The translations under genes were made by a program, and so were the position numbers. Below the pieces are notes generated by a model. That model saw only the letters and a list, made by a program, of their open reading frames with translations. It was not told where the DNA came from and made no database searches. Shown piece by piece: positions 1 to 5,004 of a DNA stretch of 5,147 nucleotides. Position 1 is the first letter of the stretch; the number at the start of each line of letters is the position of its first letter. Source of the stretch: Candidatus Bathyarchaeota archaeon. Lineage in GTDB: Archaea; Thermoproteota; Bathyarchaeia; 40CM-2-53-6; RBG-13-38-9. Location: NCBI GenBank assembly GCA_026015225.1, contig JAOZGV010000078.1, positions 1 to 5,147 of the forward strand. Reading direction: 5' to 3'.

Positions 1-1
1 G

Positions 2-124
2 TCAAAATTAATTAATGAAAAGGAAATCAGTAAAGCTGAAAAAATTATTGATCAAATGATTAAAATTGGATTAAAGACTATCAAAGAAGTTAGAACTTTT
101 GTCCTTGAAAGATTCATTTATTAA
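2..124 (+). CDS. C-terminal fragment of an unidentified protein (5' end outside window)
   Basis: An open frame runs from the left edge to a TAA at 122-124, giving 40 residues that end in ...ERFIY. The tail is rich in Lys, Ile and Glu and reads as amphipathic helix, with no membrane segment and no cysteine pair. The other two plus-strand frames are less convincing; frame 1 stops after four codons. It lies on the same strand as the methyltransferase, 111 bp upstream, and that gap is AT-rich with room for a terminator and a promoter, so the two are probably separate units. I do not recognise the family from this short tail. That it is coding is inferred from the open frame and composition only. 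Confidence 0.5.
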   Translation, partial: SKLINEKEISKAEKIIDQMIKIGLKTIKEVRTFVLERFIY

Positions 125-151
125 TTCTTACAAAATTAAATAAAATTTTGG

Positions 152-161
152 TTTATCTTTT
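152..161 (+). promoter_or_regulatory. possible TATA-like box for the methyltransferase gene
   Basis: TTTATCTTTT lies about 75 bases before the GTG start, inside the 111-bp gap. It would place transcription start near 180-185 and leave a leader of about 50 bases. The whole gap is A/T-rich and other boxes (for example around 136-146) are equally possible, so this is a weak call. Confidence 0.2.
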
Positions 162-220
162 AGGAAAAAAATTTTAGGGGAAATCCTTTAATTGAATATC
201 CCTTGAAAGCATATCCATAT

Positions 221-227
221 GGGAGGT
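221..227 (+). promoter_or_regulatory. strong Shine-Dalgarno deciding the GTG start of the methyltransferase
   Basis: GGGAGGT sits 8 bases before the GTG at 236-238 and matches the pyrimidine-rich 3' end of archaeal 16S rRNA. It supports a GTG start rather than a later ATG; the first internal ATG, at codon 17, would cut off the conserved N-terminus. Confidence 0.75.
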
Positions 228-235
228 AAAAAGAA

Positions 236-694
236 GTGAGTTGTGCTCCTTATGTTGCAACGTCTCCAGAAGTAGTAAATAGAATGTTAGAATTAGCGGA
301 AGTTATCTCAAATGATTTGGTTTATGATTTAGGTAGTGGCGATGGCCGTATTTTAATAGCTGCTGTAAAAGATTACAAAGCTAAATACAGCATAGGATAT
401 GAAATAAATCCTAATTTGTTCAAAGTTGCGATTGAAAACGTTAGAAAAATGAACCTCCATAATAGAATTGAATTATTTAATGAGGATCTTTTCAAAGCTG
501 ATTTATCTAAAGCCACAGTTATAACCTTATATTTAACTAGTTGGGCAAATGAAAAATTGAGACCAAAACTTGAAAAAGAAATAGTACCAGGTACTCGAAT
601 TGTGAGTCACGATTTTTCAATTCATGAATGGCGGCCAAAGATCGAGGATAAGTTTCATGGCCATACCATATATGTTTATGATTGGCCTCAATAA
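236..694 (+). CDS. aKMT-type protein-lysine methyltransferase
   Basis: A 152-residue SAM-dependent class I methyltransferase that probably methylates lysines on many cytoplasmic proteins, as the aKMT enzyme of Sulfolobus does. Visible features: the N-terminal PYVATSPEVV segment, close to the PYVPTPEKVV I recall for aKMT; the SAM-binding motif I YDLGSGDGR at 30-38; an acidic ribose-binding residue E56 in GYEIN; NEDLFKADLS at 82-91; VITLYLTSWANEKLRPKL at 95-112, where aKMT has a similar TMFL..NVNEMLKPKL run; and VSHDF at 123-127. Length matches the family (about 150-165 residues), so it is complete and has no extra substrate domain. The GTG start is set by GGGAGGT at 221-227. The peptidase downstream has its own promoter, so no operon is implied. 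The fold is certain; substrate assignment rests on similarity, and annotation pipelines may call it a generic or PrmA-like methyltransferase. Confidence 0.88.
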   Translation: MSCAPYVATSPEVVNRMLELAEVISNDLVYDLGSGDGRILIAAVKDYKAKYSIGYEINPNLFKVAIENVRKMNLHNRIELFNEDLFKADLSKATVITLYLTSWANEKLRPKLEKEIVPGTRIVSHDFSIHEWRPKIEDKFHGHTIYVYDWPQ

Positions 695-697
695 TGC

Positions 698-731
698 CTA
701 AATTAAAATTTTTCAATATCTTTAATTTTAG
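698..731 (+). terminator. AT-rich imperfect inverted repeat after the methyltransferase gene
   Basis: CTAAATTAAA (698-707) and TTTAATTTTAG (721-731) are reverse complements with a single bulged base. A T5 run (709-713) lies in the loop. The repeat starts 3 bases after the stop codon. Archaeal termination mainly needs oligo-T, so this could mark the end of the transcript. An AT-only stem can arise by chance in DNA this AT-rich. Confidence 0.3.
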
Positions 732-770
732 AAAAACATTACATATAATCGCAATAATTAGTGTGCGCCC

Positions 771-784
771 TTAATATTTTAAAT
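771..784 (+). promoter_or_regulatory. TATA-like box for the M24 peptidase gene
   Basis: TTAATATTTTAAAT, preceded by an unusually GC-rich patch (GTGTGCGCCC, 761-770), lies about 42-55 bases before the ATG. Archaeal transcription starts about 25 bases downstream, which would give a leader of about 20 bases containing the Shine-Dalgarno. Position inferred from spacing only. Confidence 0.4.
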
Positions 785-811
785 CTAAATCAACGATTCA
801 TATTTTTAATT

Positions 812-820
812 GAGGTAGTG
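812..820 (+). promoter_or_regulatory. Shine-Dalgarno of the M24 peptidase gene
   Basis: GAGGTAGTG precedes the ATG at 826, with GAGGT ending 9 bases before it. This is close to the full anti-16S consensus GGAGGTGATC and supports this ATG. Confidence 0.65.
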
Positions 821-825
821 AGTTT

Positions 826-1926
826 ATGGACACGTATCAATCTAGATTTAATAAAGTAATTAAAAATATGGAAAAGAAAAGTGTGGACTTTTTATTTCTT
901 TTTCCATCAGCCAATATGTATTATTTAACAGGTTTTTGGCCACAACCTGAAGAGAGAGCTATATTTTCGATATTATCAAACAAAGGAGATTCGTTCTTTA
1001 TAGCTCCAGAAATGTATGAAGAACAGATATTAAAACATACATGGATAAAAGATGTAAAAATTTGGAAGACGAAAGTGGATTTTGAAGGAATATTTGATGA
1101 GTTAGTTAAAGAATTTAAAATGCATAAAGCAAATATTGCTATCGAAGATAGAACGTGGGCAGATTTCATAATTAGAATTCAAAATAAAATTCCAAATTCC
1201 AAGATATCACTGGCTTCTAACTTAATTAAGGATTTAAGAATTCGAAAGACTGAAGAAGAAATAATGTTCATGAAAAAAGCTGGTACTCTTGCAGAGGAGA
1301 TTATGAAGAAGATAATTGAAAGTCTAGATATAGGAATCAGCGAACTCGAAATTTCTGGATTAATAGAGTATGAGGCGCGAAAAAAAGGTTCTAAAAGAAT
1401 GTCTTTCGATACCATTGCAAGTTTTGGTCAGAATAGTGCAAATCCTCATAATGAACCAAGTAAGAAGAAATTAAGAAAGGGGGACATTATAATGATCGAC
1501 TTTGGGCCCAGATGCAATGGCTATTGTTCTGATATCACAAGAACTATATTCAAAGGTAAATCTACAAAAAAAGCAGAGAATGTATTTAAAATAGTTGCAG
1601 AGGCACATGATAGAGCAGCATCAGCCATTAAGCCGGGTATTAAAGCATCTGAATTGGATAAGCTAGCGAGAGGAGCCATAAGTAAATATGGATTTGAGAA
1701 GTTTTTCATTCATGGAACCGGGCATGGCTTAGGTTTAGATATTCATGAGGAACCTTATATAAAAAAAGATGGCTCAATAAAATTGGATGAAGGTATGACT
1801 CTCACCATTGAGCCAGGAATATATTTGCCTAATGAATTTGGGATAAGAATAGAAAGCAGTTATCTAATAACTGACGGTGGATATGATGCTTTAACTTCTA
1901 ATCCAAGAGATTTAATATTTGTTTAG
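826..1926 (+). CDS. pepQ: M24 family metallopeptidase (prolidase / Xaa-Pro aminopeptidase type)
   Basis: A 366-residue cytoplasmic dinuclear-metal peptidase that cleaves bonds next to proline in peptides, most likely Xaa-Pro dipeptides during peptide recycling. Residues 1 to about 135 form the creatinase-like N-terminal domain (the NMYYLTGF segment at 30-37 is typical). Residues from about 140 form the pita-bread catalytic domain. All five metal ligands are visible: D225 (IMIDFG), D236 (YCSDITRT), H300 (HGTGHGLGLDIHE), E329 (TIEPGIYLP) and E343 (GIRIESS). Their spacings of 11, 64, 29 and 14 residues equal those of Pyrococcus furiosus prolidase as I recall it (D209, D220, H284, E313, E327). 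H208 (NPHNEPS) and H307 match the usual substrate-handling histidines. Length is normal, with no signal peptide. It has its own Shine-Dalgarno and TATA-like box. Whether it is a dipeptidase or an aminopeptidase cannot be told from sequence; the gene symbol is the conventional one. Confidence 0.92.
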   Translation: MDTYQSRFNKVIKNMEKKSVDFLFLFPSANMYYLTGFWPQPEERAIFSILSNKGDSFFIAPEMYEEQILKHTWIKDVKIWKTKVDFEGIFDELVKEFKMHKANIAIEDRTWADFIIRIQNKIPNSKISLASNLIKDLRIRKTEEEIMFMKKAGTLAEEIMKKIIESLDIGISELEISGLIEYEARKKGSKRMSFDTIASFGQNSANPHNEPSKKKLRKGDIIMIDFGPRCNGYCSDITRTIFKGKSTKKAENVFKIVAEAHDRAASAIKPGIKASELDKLARGAISKYGFEKFFIHGTGHGLGLDIHEEPYIKKDGSIKLDEGMTLTIEPGIYLPNEFGIRIESSYLITDGGYDALTSNPRDLIFV

Positions 1927-1948
1927 TCAATTTATAGAAACTAAATTC

Positions 1949-1958
1949 ATTATATTAA
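1949..1958 (+). promoter_or_regulatory. TATA-like box for the rubrerythrin gene
   Basis: ATTATATTAA lies about 50 bases before the rubrerythrin ATG. Transcription would start near 1980, at the end of the following T tract, leaving a leader of about 25 bases with the Shine-Dalgarno. A second candidate, TTTATA at 1930-1935, is less well placed. Confidence 0.4.
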
Positions 1959-1959
1959 T

Positions 1960-1982
1960 AAATAACATCGTTATTTTTTTTT
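1960..1982 (+). terminator. short hairpin plus T9 tract, terminator and/or operator
   Basis: AAATAAC (1960-1966) and GTTATTT (1970-1976) are perfect reverse complements around a 3-base centre, and the T tract runs on to 1982 (T9 from 1974). As RNA this looks like a terminator for the peptidase gene, 33 bases after its stop, though the stem has only one G-C pair. As DNA it sits between the TATA-like box and the predicted start of the rubrerythrin transcript, where archaeal repressors often bind. The sequence cannot separate the two roles. Confidence 0.45.
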
Positions 1983-1992
1983 AACTAAATTT

Positions 1993-1999
1993 GGAGATG
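1993..1999 (+). promoter_or_regulatory. Shine-Dalgarno that fixes the rubrerythrin start at 2006
   Basis: GGAGATG, with GGAG ending 9 bases before the ATG at 2006. The frame is open further upstream to a TTG at 1991 and an ATG at 1997, but both overlap this motif and so cannot use it. The ATG at 2006 also gives the usual rubrerythrin N-terminus MKTDENLK. Confidence 0.7.
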
Positions 2000-2005
2000 T
2001 ATATT

Positions 2006-2506
2006 ATGAAAACGGATGAAAATCTCAAAACTGCGTTCGCAGGTGAATCTCAAGCAAATAGAAAATATATTGCATTTTCAAGGAAAGCCGAACAGGAAGG
2101 TTATCCACAAGTAGCGAAATTATTTAGGGCAACAGCAGAAGCTGAAACGGTTCATGCACTCAATCATTTGAGGGCAATTGGTGAAATAAGTGCAACTAGC
2201 AATAATCTTAAGGCAGCTAAAAAAGGCGAAGTATATGAGAATAAAATTATGTACCCTGATTTTATCAAAGATGCCGAATCTGAGAACAGAAAAAATGCAA
2301 TAAACACCTTCACTTTTGCTAATAAGGTTGAAAAGGTGCATGCACAACTCTATCAAAAAGCCATAGAAGCCGTTCTAACTGGAAAGGATTTGGAGAAAAC
2401 AGATTACTTCGTCTGTCAAACATGTGGATATACAGTCGGAGAAGATGCACCAGACGTATGCCCTATCTGCGGTGCATTAAAAACCCAATTCAAGAAGATG
2501 AACTAA
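2006..2506 (+). CDS. rbr: rubrerythrin (diiron ferritin-like domain plus rubredoxin domain)
   Basis: A 166-residue cytoplasmic peroxidase that reduces hydrogen peroxide to water with electrons from rubredoxin or NAD(P)H-linked donors, protecting oxygen-sensitive cells. Residues 1 to about 125 form the four-helix ferritin-like domain. The diiron ligands can be matched to Desulfovibrio vulgaris rubrerythrin: E14 (AGESQANRKY), E47 and H50 (AEAETVH), E75 and E78 (GEVYE, just before MYPDF), E109 and H112 (VEKVH). Residues about 134-166 form the rubredoxin-like knuckles C137-QT-C140-G and C152-PI-C155-G, which hold one iron. All ligands are present and the length is normal for the short form, so it should be active. 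I chose the ATG at 2006 over the upstream TTG (1991) because of GGAGATG at 1993-1999. It appears to have its own promoter next to a palindrome at 1960-1976. The convergent HAD gene ends 35 bp away. Confidence 0.95.
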   Translation: MKTDENLKTAFAGESQANRKYIAFSRKAEQEGYPQVAKLFRATAEAETVHALNHLRAIGEISATSNNLKAAKKGEVYENKIMYPDFIKDAESENRKNAINTFTFANKVEKVHAQLYQKAIEAVLTGKDLEKTDYFVCQTCGYTVGEDAPDVCPICGALKTQFKKMN

Positions 2507-2517
2507 AAAACGCCGCG
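2505..2517 (-). terminator. possible oligo-T terminator of the HAD gene
   Basis: On the minus strand a GC-rich patch GCGGCG is followed by T6 at 2510-2505, about 32-37 bases beyond the HAD stop codon and touching the rubrerythrin stop. I see no clear stem. The HAD transcript would have to overlap the end of the convergent rubrerythrin gene to reach it. No comparable T run follows rubrerythrin on the plus strand. Confidence 0.3.
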
Positions 2518-2541
2518 CTAAAAATTGTATCCTTGCATAAA

Positions 2542-3258
2542 TCAAAGAAAAGTTCTTAGTTGTTTTAGGTTATTAATTATAATATCAGGTTTGATACTTG
2601 TATCTAGATCCCATTTTCTTCTTTGAATTAAAATATTTTTCATTCCTGCGCTCAATGCTCCTTTTATATCAGTATATGGTTTATCACCAACGAAGATGCA
2701 TTCATCAAGAGAACAATCGAGTGATTTTGCCATCTTAAAGTAGGGTTCTAGATCTGGTTTTGTGTACTCAGTATCCTCTCCTGCGATTATAATTGAATCA
2801 AAAATATTACAAAATGTTAGTTTATCTATTCTAGATTTTTTAATTCCTGGTGTTCCATCAGTATCAGTGATCAAACCAAGAAAATAGCCCTTGTCTTTTA
2901 AGTATTTTAAAACTGGAATTGCGTCTTCATATGGATTTACCGAATTCATATAAGAGTCCCAGTAAATTTTAGTCAAATTTTTTTTAAATTTAGAATCAAG
3001 AACTAATGATATTGCCAATTGATCGATCACTATTTGCCACCAGTTATTCCTATCATATTTCAATAGCATATTCATAGAATCATCAATAGTTTTAATTTTG
3101 ACTTGAATTTTCTCTAAACTGATTTCAATCCTATTCTTTGTTAGATTTTTTTTTAATTCTCTAGCCACAGAATTATGAGCAGCGTAAAGCCCACTTGTAG
3201 CATCAATTAAAGTTTCATCAAGATCAAATATTACCGCTCTTATGAAAGAGAGATTCAA
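2542..3258 (-). CDS. HAD superfamily (subfamily IA) phosphatase
   Basis: A 238-residue soluble haloacid-dehalogenase-fold hydrolase, probably a phosphatase acting on a small phosphorylated metabolite. All four HAD motifs are present: motif I FDLDETL with nucleophile D12 and acid/base D14; motif II T131 in LITDTDG; motif III K167 in TKPD; motif IV VGDKPYTD with D192 and D197. The 110 or so residues between motifs I and II form a helical C1 cap, which places it in subfamily IA next to phosphoglycolate phosphatase and 2-haloacid dehalogenase-like enzymes. The E after D14 (DLDET) is common in archaeal members. The start is a TTG with GGAG 10 bases upstream, because the frame has no ATG nearby. 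It lies 100 bp downstream of tRNA-Val on the same strand. The substrate cannot be predicted; HAD IA members vary widely. Confidence 0.88.
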   Translation of the reverse strand: MNLSFIRAVIFDLDETLIDATSGLYAAHNSVARELKKNLTKNRIEISLEKIQVKIKTIDDSMNMLLKYDRNNWWQIVIDQLAISLVLDSKFKKNLTKIYWDSYMNSVNPYEDAIPVLKYLKDKGYFLGLITDTDGTPGIKKSRIDKLTFCNIFDSIIIAGEDTEYTKPDLEPYFKMAKSLDCSLDECIFVGDKPYTDIKGALSAGMKNILIQRRKWDLDTSIKPDIIINNLKQLRTFL

Positions 3259-3268
3259 TTTTTGGTTT

Positions 3269-3273
3269 TCTCC
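3269..3273 (-). promoter_or_regulatory. Shine-Dalgarno supporting the TTG start of the HAD gene
   Basis: GGAGA (minus strand, 3273 to 3269) ends 10 bases before the TTG at 3258-3256. No ATG or GTG in the same frame lies between it and motif I of the protein, so TTG is the most likely start. Confidence 0.55.
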
Positions 3274-3315
3274 ATAAAATTTGATAGAGTAATGATTAAT
3301 TCAAAGAATTTGAGT

Positions 3316-3327
3316 AAAAATGAAAAA
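3316..3327 (-). terminator. T-rich tract after tRNA-Val, likely terminator
   Basis: The minus strand reads TTTTTCATTTTT about 32-43 bases past the tRNA 3' end. Two T5 runs are typical of archaeal factor-independent termination. The TATA-like box for the HAD gene lies just before it, so the HAD gene may still be transcribed on its own. Confidence 0.4.
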
Positions 3328-3330
3328 TCG

Positions 3331-3338
3331 ATATAAGA
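3331..3338 (-). promoter_or_regulatory. TATA-like box for the HAD gene
   Basis: TCTTATAT on the minus strand, about 73-80 bases before the TTG start. It would place the transcript start near 3308 and give a leader of about 50 bases. A second AT run (GATTTAAATT, around 3338-3347) is an alternative. Confidence 0.3.
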
Positions 3339-3358
3339 ATTTAAATCCTAATCTTGAG

Positions 3359-3433
3359 TGGGCGGAGGCGGACTTGAACCACCGATCCCTCGGGTGTAAG
3401 CCGAGGATTCTAACCAAACTAAACTATCCGCCC
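3359..3433 (-). tRNA. trnV: tRNA-Val (anticodon UAC)
   Basis: It folds into a full cloverleaf with no intron. The acceptor stem GGGCGGA/TCCGCCC has 7 perfect pairs, with discriminator A at 3359. The D arm GTTT..GAAT has conserved A14, G15, G18, G19 and A21 in its loop. The anticodon stem CTCGG/CCGAG carries loop CTTACAC, anticodon TAC at 3398-3396, reading GUA and wobble valine codons. The variable loop has 5 bases, and the T arm GGTGG/CCGCC has loop TTCAAGT. The 3' CCA is not encoded (the next bases are CTC), so it is added after transcription, as in many archaea. Discriminator A fits valine. It sits between two co-directional protein genes but has its own TATA-like box. Confidence 0.96.
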
Positions 3434-3456
3434 TAAAAATCACATTTAACATCTAA

Positions 3457-3466
3457 CTTTAAAACC
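3457..3466 (-). promoter_or_regulatory. TATA-like box for tRNA-Val
   Basis: GGTTTTAAAG on the minus strand is centred about 28 bases before the first base of the tRNA (3433), the usual archaeal distance from box A to the start. The tRNA would then begin at or very near its mature 5' end. A further AT run, ATATTTAAG, lies at 3469-3477. Confidence 0.5.
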
Positions 3467-3521
3467 TTCTTAAATATCTCAGTTAGGGAGTGTTTTTTAG
3501 ATCAATTCATTTTTAGGAGTT

Positions 3522-4085
3522 TTAAATTTCAGATGTGATCTCAAGAAAATTTTTCAATATTTTTGCTGTAGCTCCCCATATCACCCATTTTCCATAATCG
3601 TAATAATATACCGGATAAGGAGAGTCTTTTACGGTCCAGATCTCAGATCTGGGAGTTGTGTTCATCAAGTCGAATAATGGAATGGATATCAACTCATCTA
3701 TTTCCTCTCGATTTATTTTTAATTCTTCGTATGAATTTAATACCCCTACAAATGGCGAAATCAAATATCCTGTGGATGTTGCCATATCATCCAATCTTCC
3801 AAGAACTTTGATACGGTTTTGCTTGATTCCAAGTTCCTCGCATGTCTCACGAATAGCAGTCATTTTTAGATCCTTATCACTATCTTCCAAAATTCCTCCT
3901 GGAAATGATATTTGGCCAGCATGCCGCTTTAAAGTTTTTAGCCTTTTTGTAAAAAATATAGAATACTCTTTTTCTTTTTCATACAATGGGATTAGAACAG
4001 CAGCTTGAGTTAGTTCATTATTAATTATATTTTTTACTTTTTTCTTTCCAAGAATTTTGCTTATCTTATTTTCTAGTTCGTTCAT
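3522..4085 (-). CDS. Nudix hydrolase, coenzyme A diphosphatase type
   Basis: A 187-residue cytoplasmic hydrolase that probably splits CoA, oxidised CoA or acyl-CoA into 4'-phosphopantetheine derivatives and 3',5'-ADP. The Nudix box is RETCEELGI at 79-87, with metal-binding E80, E83 and E84, preceded by FPGG at 61-64. The spacing from the second G to R79 is 15, one longer than the standard box, as in E. coli NudL. Upstream is the CoA-family signature T46-K-R48 ... HAG57-QIS-FPGG, which differs from the usual form at L49 (normally S or A) and K53 (normally R). Length is normal for NudL-like enzymes. Its ATG overlaps the TGA of the preceding gene as ATGA (4085-4082). A weak CAGGT lies 12 bases before the start, so translation is probably coupled to that gene. 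A related role on another nucleotide cannot be excluded. Confidence 0.87.
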   Translation of the reverse strand: MNELENKISKILGKKKVKNIINNELTQAAVLIPLYEKEKEYSIFFTKRLKTLKRHAGQISFPGGILEDSDKDLKMTAIRETCEELGIKQNRIKVLGRLDDMATSTGYLISPFVGVLNSYEELKINREEIDELISIPLFDLMNTTPRSEIWTVKDSPYPVYYYDYGKWVIWGATAKILKNFLEITSEI

Positions 4086-4945
4086 TTCTTTACTTTTACC
4101 TGAAAGTTAATTTCGGCATTTTTAAAATTACTTAATGGTATGAATGAAATTGGTCTATATGGAGGTTCTCCCTTTATTTTTTTTACAAGGTCATATGCAT
4201 CCTTTACAGATTTTGTATCTCCTTTGAGTAGGAAATGATAAGCTCCCTCAGCACCATTTACGCCTCCCCCTCCAATAATTGTAGCCTCAACCCCTGTTAA
4301 AATTCTAAATGCTTCAATTTCTGTCACTACGTTTCCCATAATAGGCATTATTCCAAAATTCATTCCAATCCATTGTTCGACTCTTCCTTTACCGATTTCA
4401 TTCGCAAATTTTTCAATCGGAGTAGGTATAAGTTTCTCCAACCCAACAGGGATTATAAGTTCTACGCCCCTTGCCATGGCCGGACCTATGCCCATCCCTA
4501 TAGTCCCGCCAAAAGGATCATGCAAATAAATTCCAGCAATGCCATTTGGATCTAATGCATTAGCTCCTTTAATTATTACATCTCCTTTTTTAAGTAATGA
4601 GAAGGGGTTTTTAGTTTCGTCACTATCAGAAATTGGTCCTTTGAAAACAGATACGCCTAGTTTTAAATCTTCTCTCATTTTTCCTTTATCGAGAATGATA
4701 TCTTGCAATTGATCTTTTGGGGGAATTGCAGTTATTGCTTCTGGAATTATTACCGCTCGAGAAAATCTGGATTTTTCTAATCTTCTACCAAGAATTTCTT
4801 CAGCAACATAACTATTTGTGGTACCTTTAATTATTATGATCATCCCTGATTTTAATGCATGCTTAATTTGCTTCATTGAGGCAACCGCTTTTCCTATAAG
4901 TCGCTTTGATTCTGAAGGCGTAAGAAATACTACCGATTTCATCAT
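4082..4945 (-). CDS. conserved-looking protein of unknown function, possible ISOCOT-type fold
   Basis: A 287-residue soluble protein that I cannot assign to a named family. No signal peptide, membrane segment or cysteine is visible. Glycine-rich strand-loop segments recur: MIIIIKGTTNSYVAEEILG at 35-53, GDVIIKGANALDPNG at 121-135, FGGTIGMGIGPAMARGVELIIPVG at 145-168, MPIMGNVVTEIEAF at 200-213 and ATIIGGGGVNGAEGA at 221-235. The first two resemble the GSGSTxxxxxxxL and DxVxxGADxxxxxG strand-loop motifs of eIF2B, CoA-transferase and ribose-5-phosphate isomerase (ISOCOT) proteins; this is inference. It starts at ATG 4945 or at the adjacent ATG 4942, after GAGTGATC. The next gene, a CoA-type Nudix hydrolase, overlaps its stop by 4 bases, so the two probably act in one pathway. 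A TATA-like box and oligo-T tract separate it from the surface-protein gene upstream. Confidence 0.8.
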   Translation of the reverse strand: MMKSVVFLTPSESKRLIGKAVASMKQIKHALKSGMIIIIKGTTNSYVAEEILGRRLEKSRFSRAVIIPEAITAIPPKDQLQDIILDKGKMREDLKLGVSVFKGPISDSDETKNPFSLLKKGDVIIKGANALDPNGIAGIYLHDPFGGTIGMGIGPAMARGVELIIPVGLEKLIPTPIEKFANEIGKGRVEQWIGMNFGIMPIMGNVVTEIEAFRILTGVEATIIGGGGVNGAEGAYHFLLKGDTKSVKDAYDLVKKIKGEPPYRPISFIPLSNFKNAEINFQVKVKK

Positions 4946-4946
4946 T

Positions 4947-4954
4947 GATCACTC
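4947..4954 (-). promoter_or_regulatory. Shine-Dalgarno-like GAGTGATC before tandem ATGs
   Basis: GAGTGATC (minus strand, 4954 to 4947) can pair with the 16S 3' end through its GTGATC part, lacking the usual GGAGG core. It lies 1 base before ATG 4945 and 4 bases before ATG 4942. Either start would change the protein by one residue only. Confidence 0.4.
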
Positions 4955-4977
4955 AACACAAGTTAGAATTAATACGA

Positions 4978-4989
4978 TATAATATAAAA
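4978..4989 (-). promoter_or_regulatory. TATA-like box for the unknown protein / Nudix pair
   Basis: TTTTATATTATA on the minus strand is close to the archaeal TATA consensus and is centred about 38 bases before the ATG. Transcription would start near 4958, giving a leader of about 12 bases that holds the GAGTGATC motif. Confidence 0.5.
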
Positions 4990-4993
4990 AAAA
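4986..4993 (-). terminator. T8 tract ending the surface-protein transcript
   Basis: Eight consecutive T on the minus strand, 11 bases after the TAA at 5007-5005, typical of archaeal oligo-T termination. It directly adjoins and partly overlaps the TATA-like box of the next gene, a very compact gene boundary. Confidence 0.45.
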
Positions 4994-5004
4994 TATTTTG
5001 AAAA

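Noticed and set aside
174..189. Small hairpin AGGG-GAAA-TCCT with a GNRA-like loop upstream of the methyltransferase
   Set aside because: Only four pairs, one of them G-U, with no extension into the flanks; expected by chance and no riboswitch structure can be built around it.
215..222. Palindrome CCATATGG next to the methyltransferase Shine-Dalgarno
   Set aside because: An 8-bp palindrome is common by chance and has no second copy in the window that would suggest an operator.
921..1709. Three minus-strand open frames inside the M24 peptidase gene (62-82 residues)
   Set aside because: They lie antisense to a gene with a complete set of catalytic residues, have low-complexity Ser/Ile/Phe-rich translations and no convincing Shine-Dalgarno.
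1991..2005. Five-codon N-terminal extension of rubrerythrin from a TTG
   Set aside because: The TTG and the ATG at 1997 overlap the Shine-Dalgarno that serves the ATG at 2006, and rubrerythrins normally begin at that point.
2120..2356. Minus-strand 78-residue frame inside rubrerythrin
   Set aside because: It is antisense to a conserved, fully coding ferritin-like domain and its translation is a Cys/Phe-rich composition artefact.
3658..4008. Plus-strand 116-residue frame inside the Nudix gene
   Set aside because: It is a shadow of the Nudix coding sequence; it covers the Nudix box in antisense and shows no domain of its own.
4373..4555. Plus-strand 60-residue frame inside the unknown gene
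   Set aside because: Short, antisense to a well-structured coding frame, with no recognisable features.
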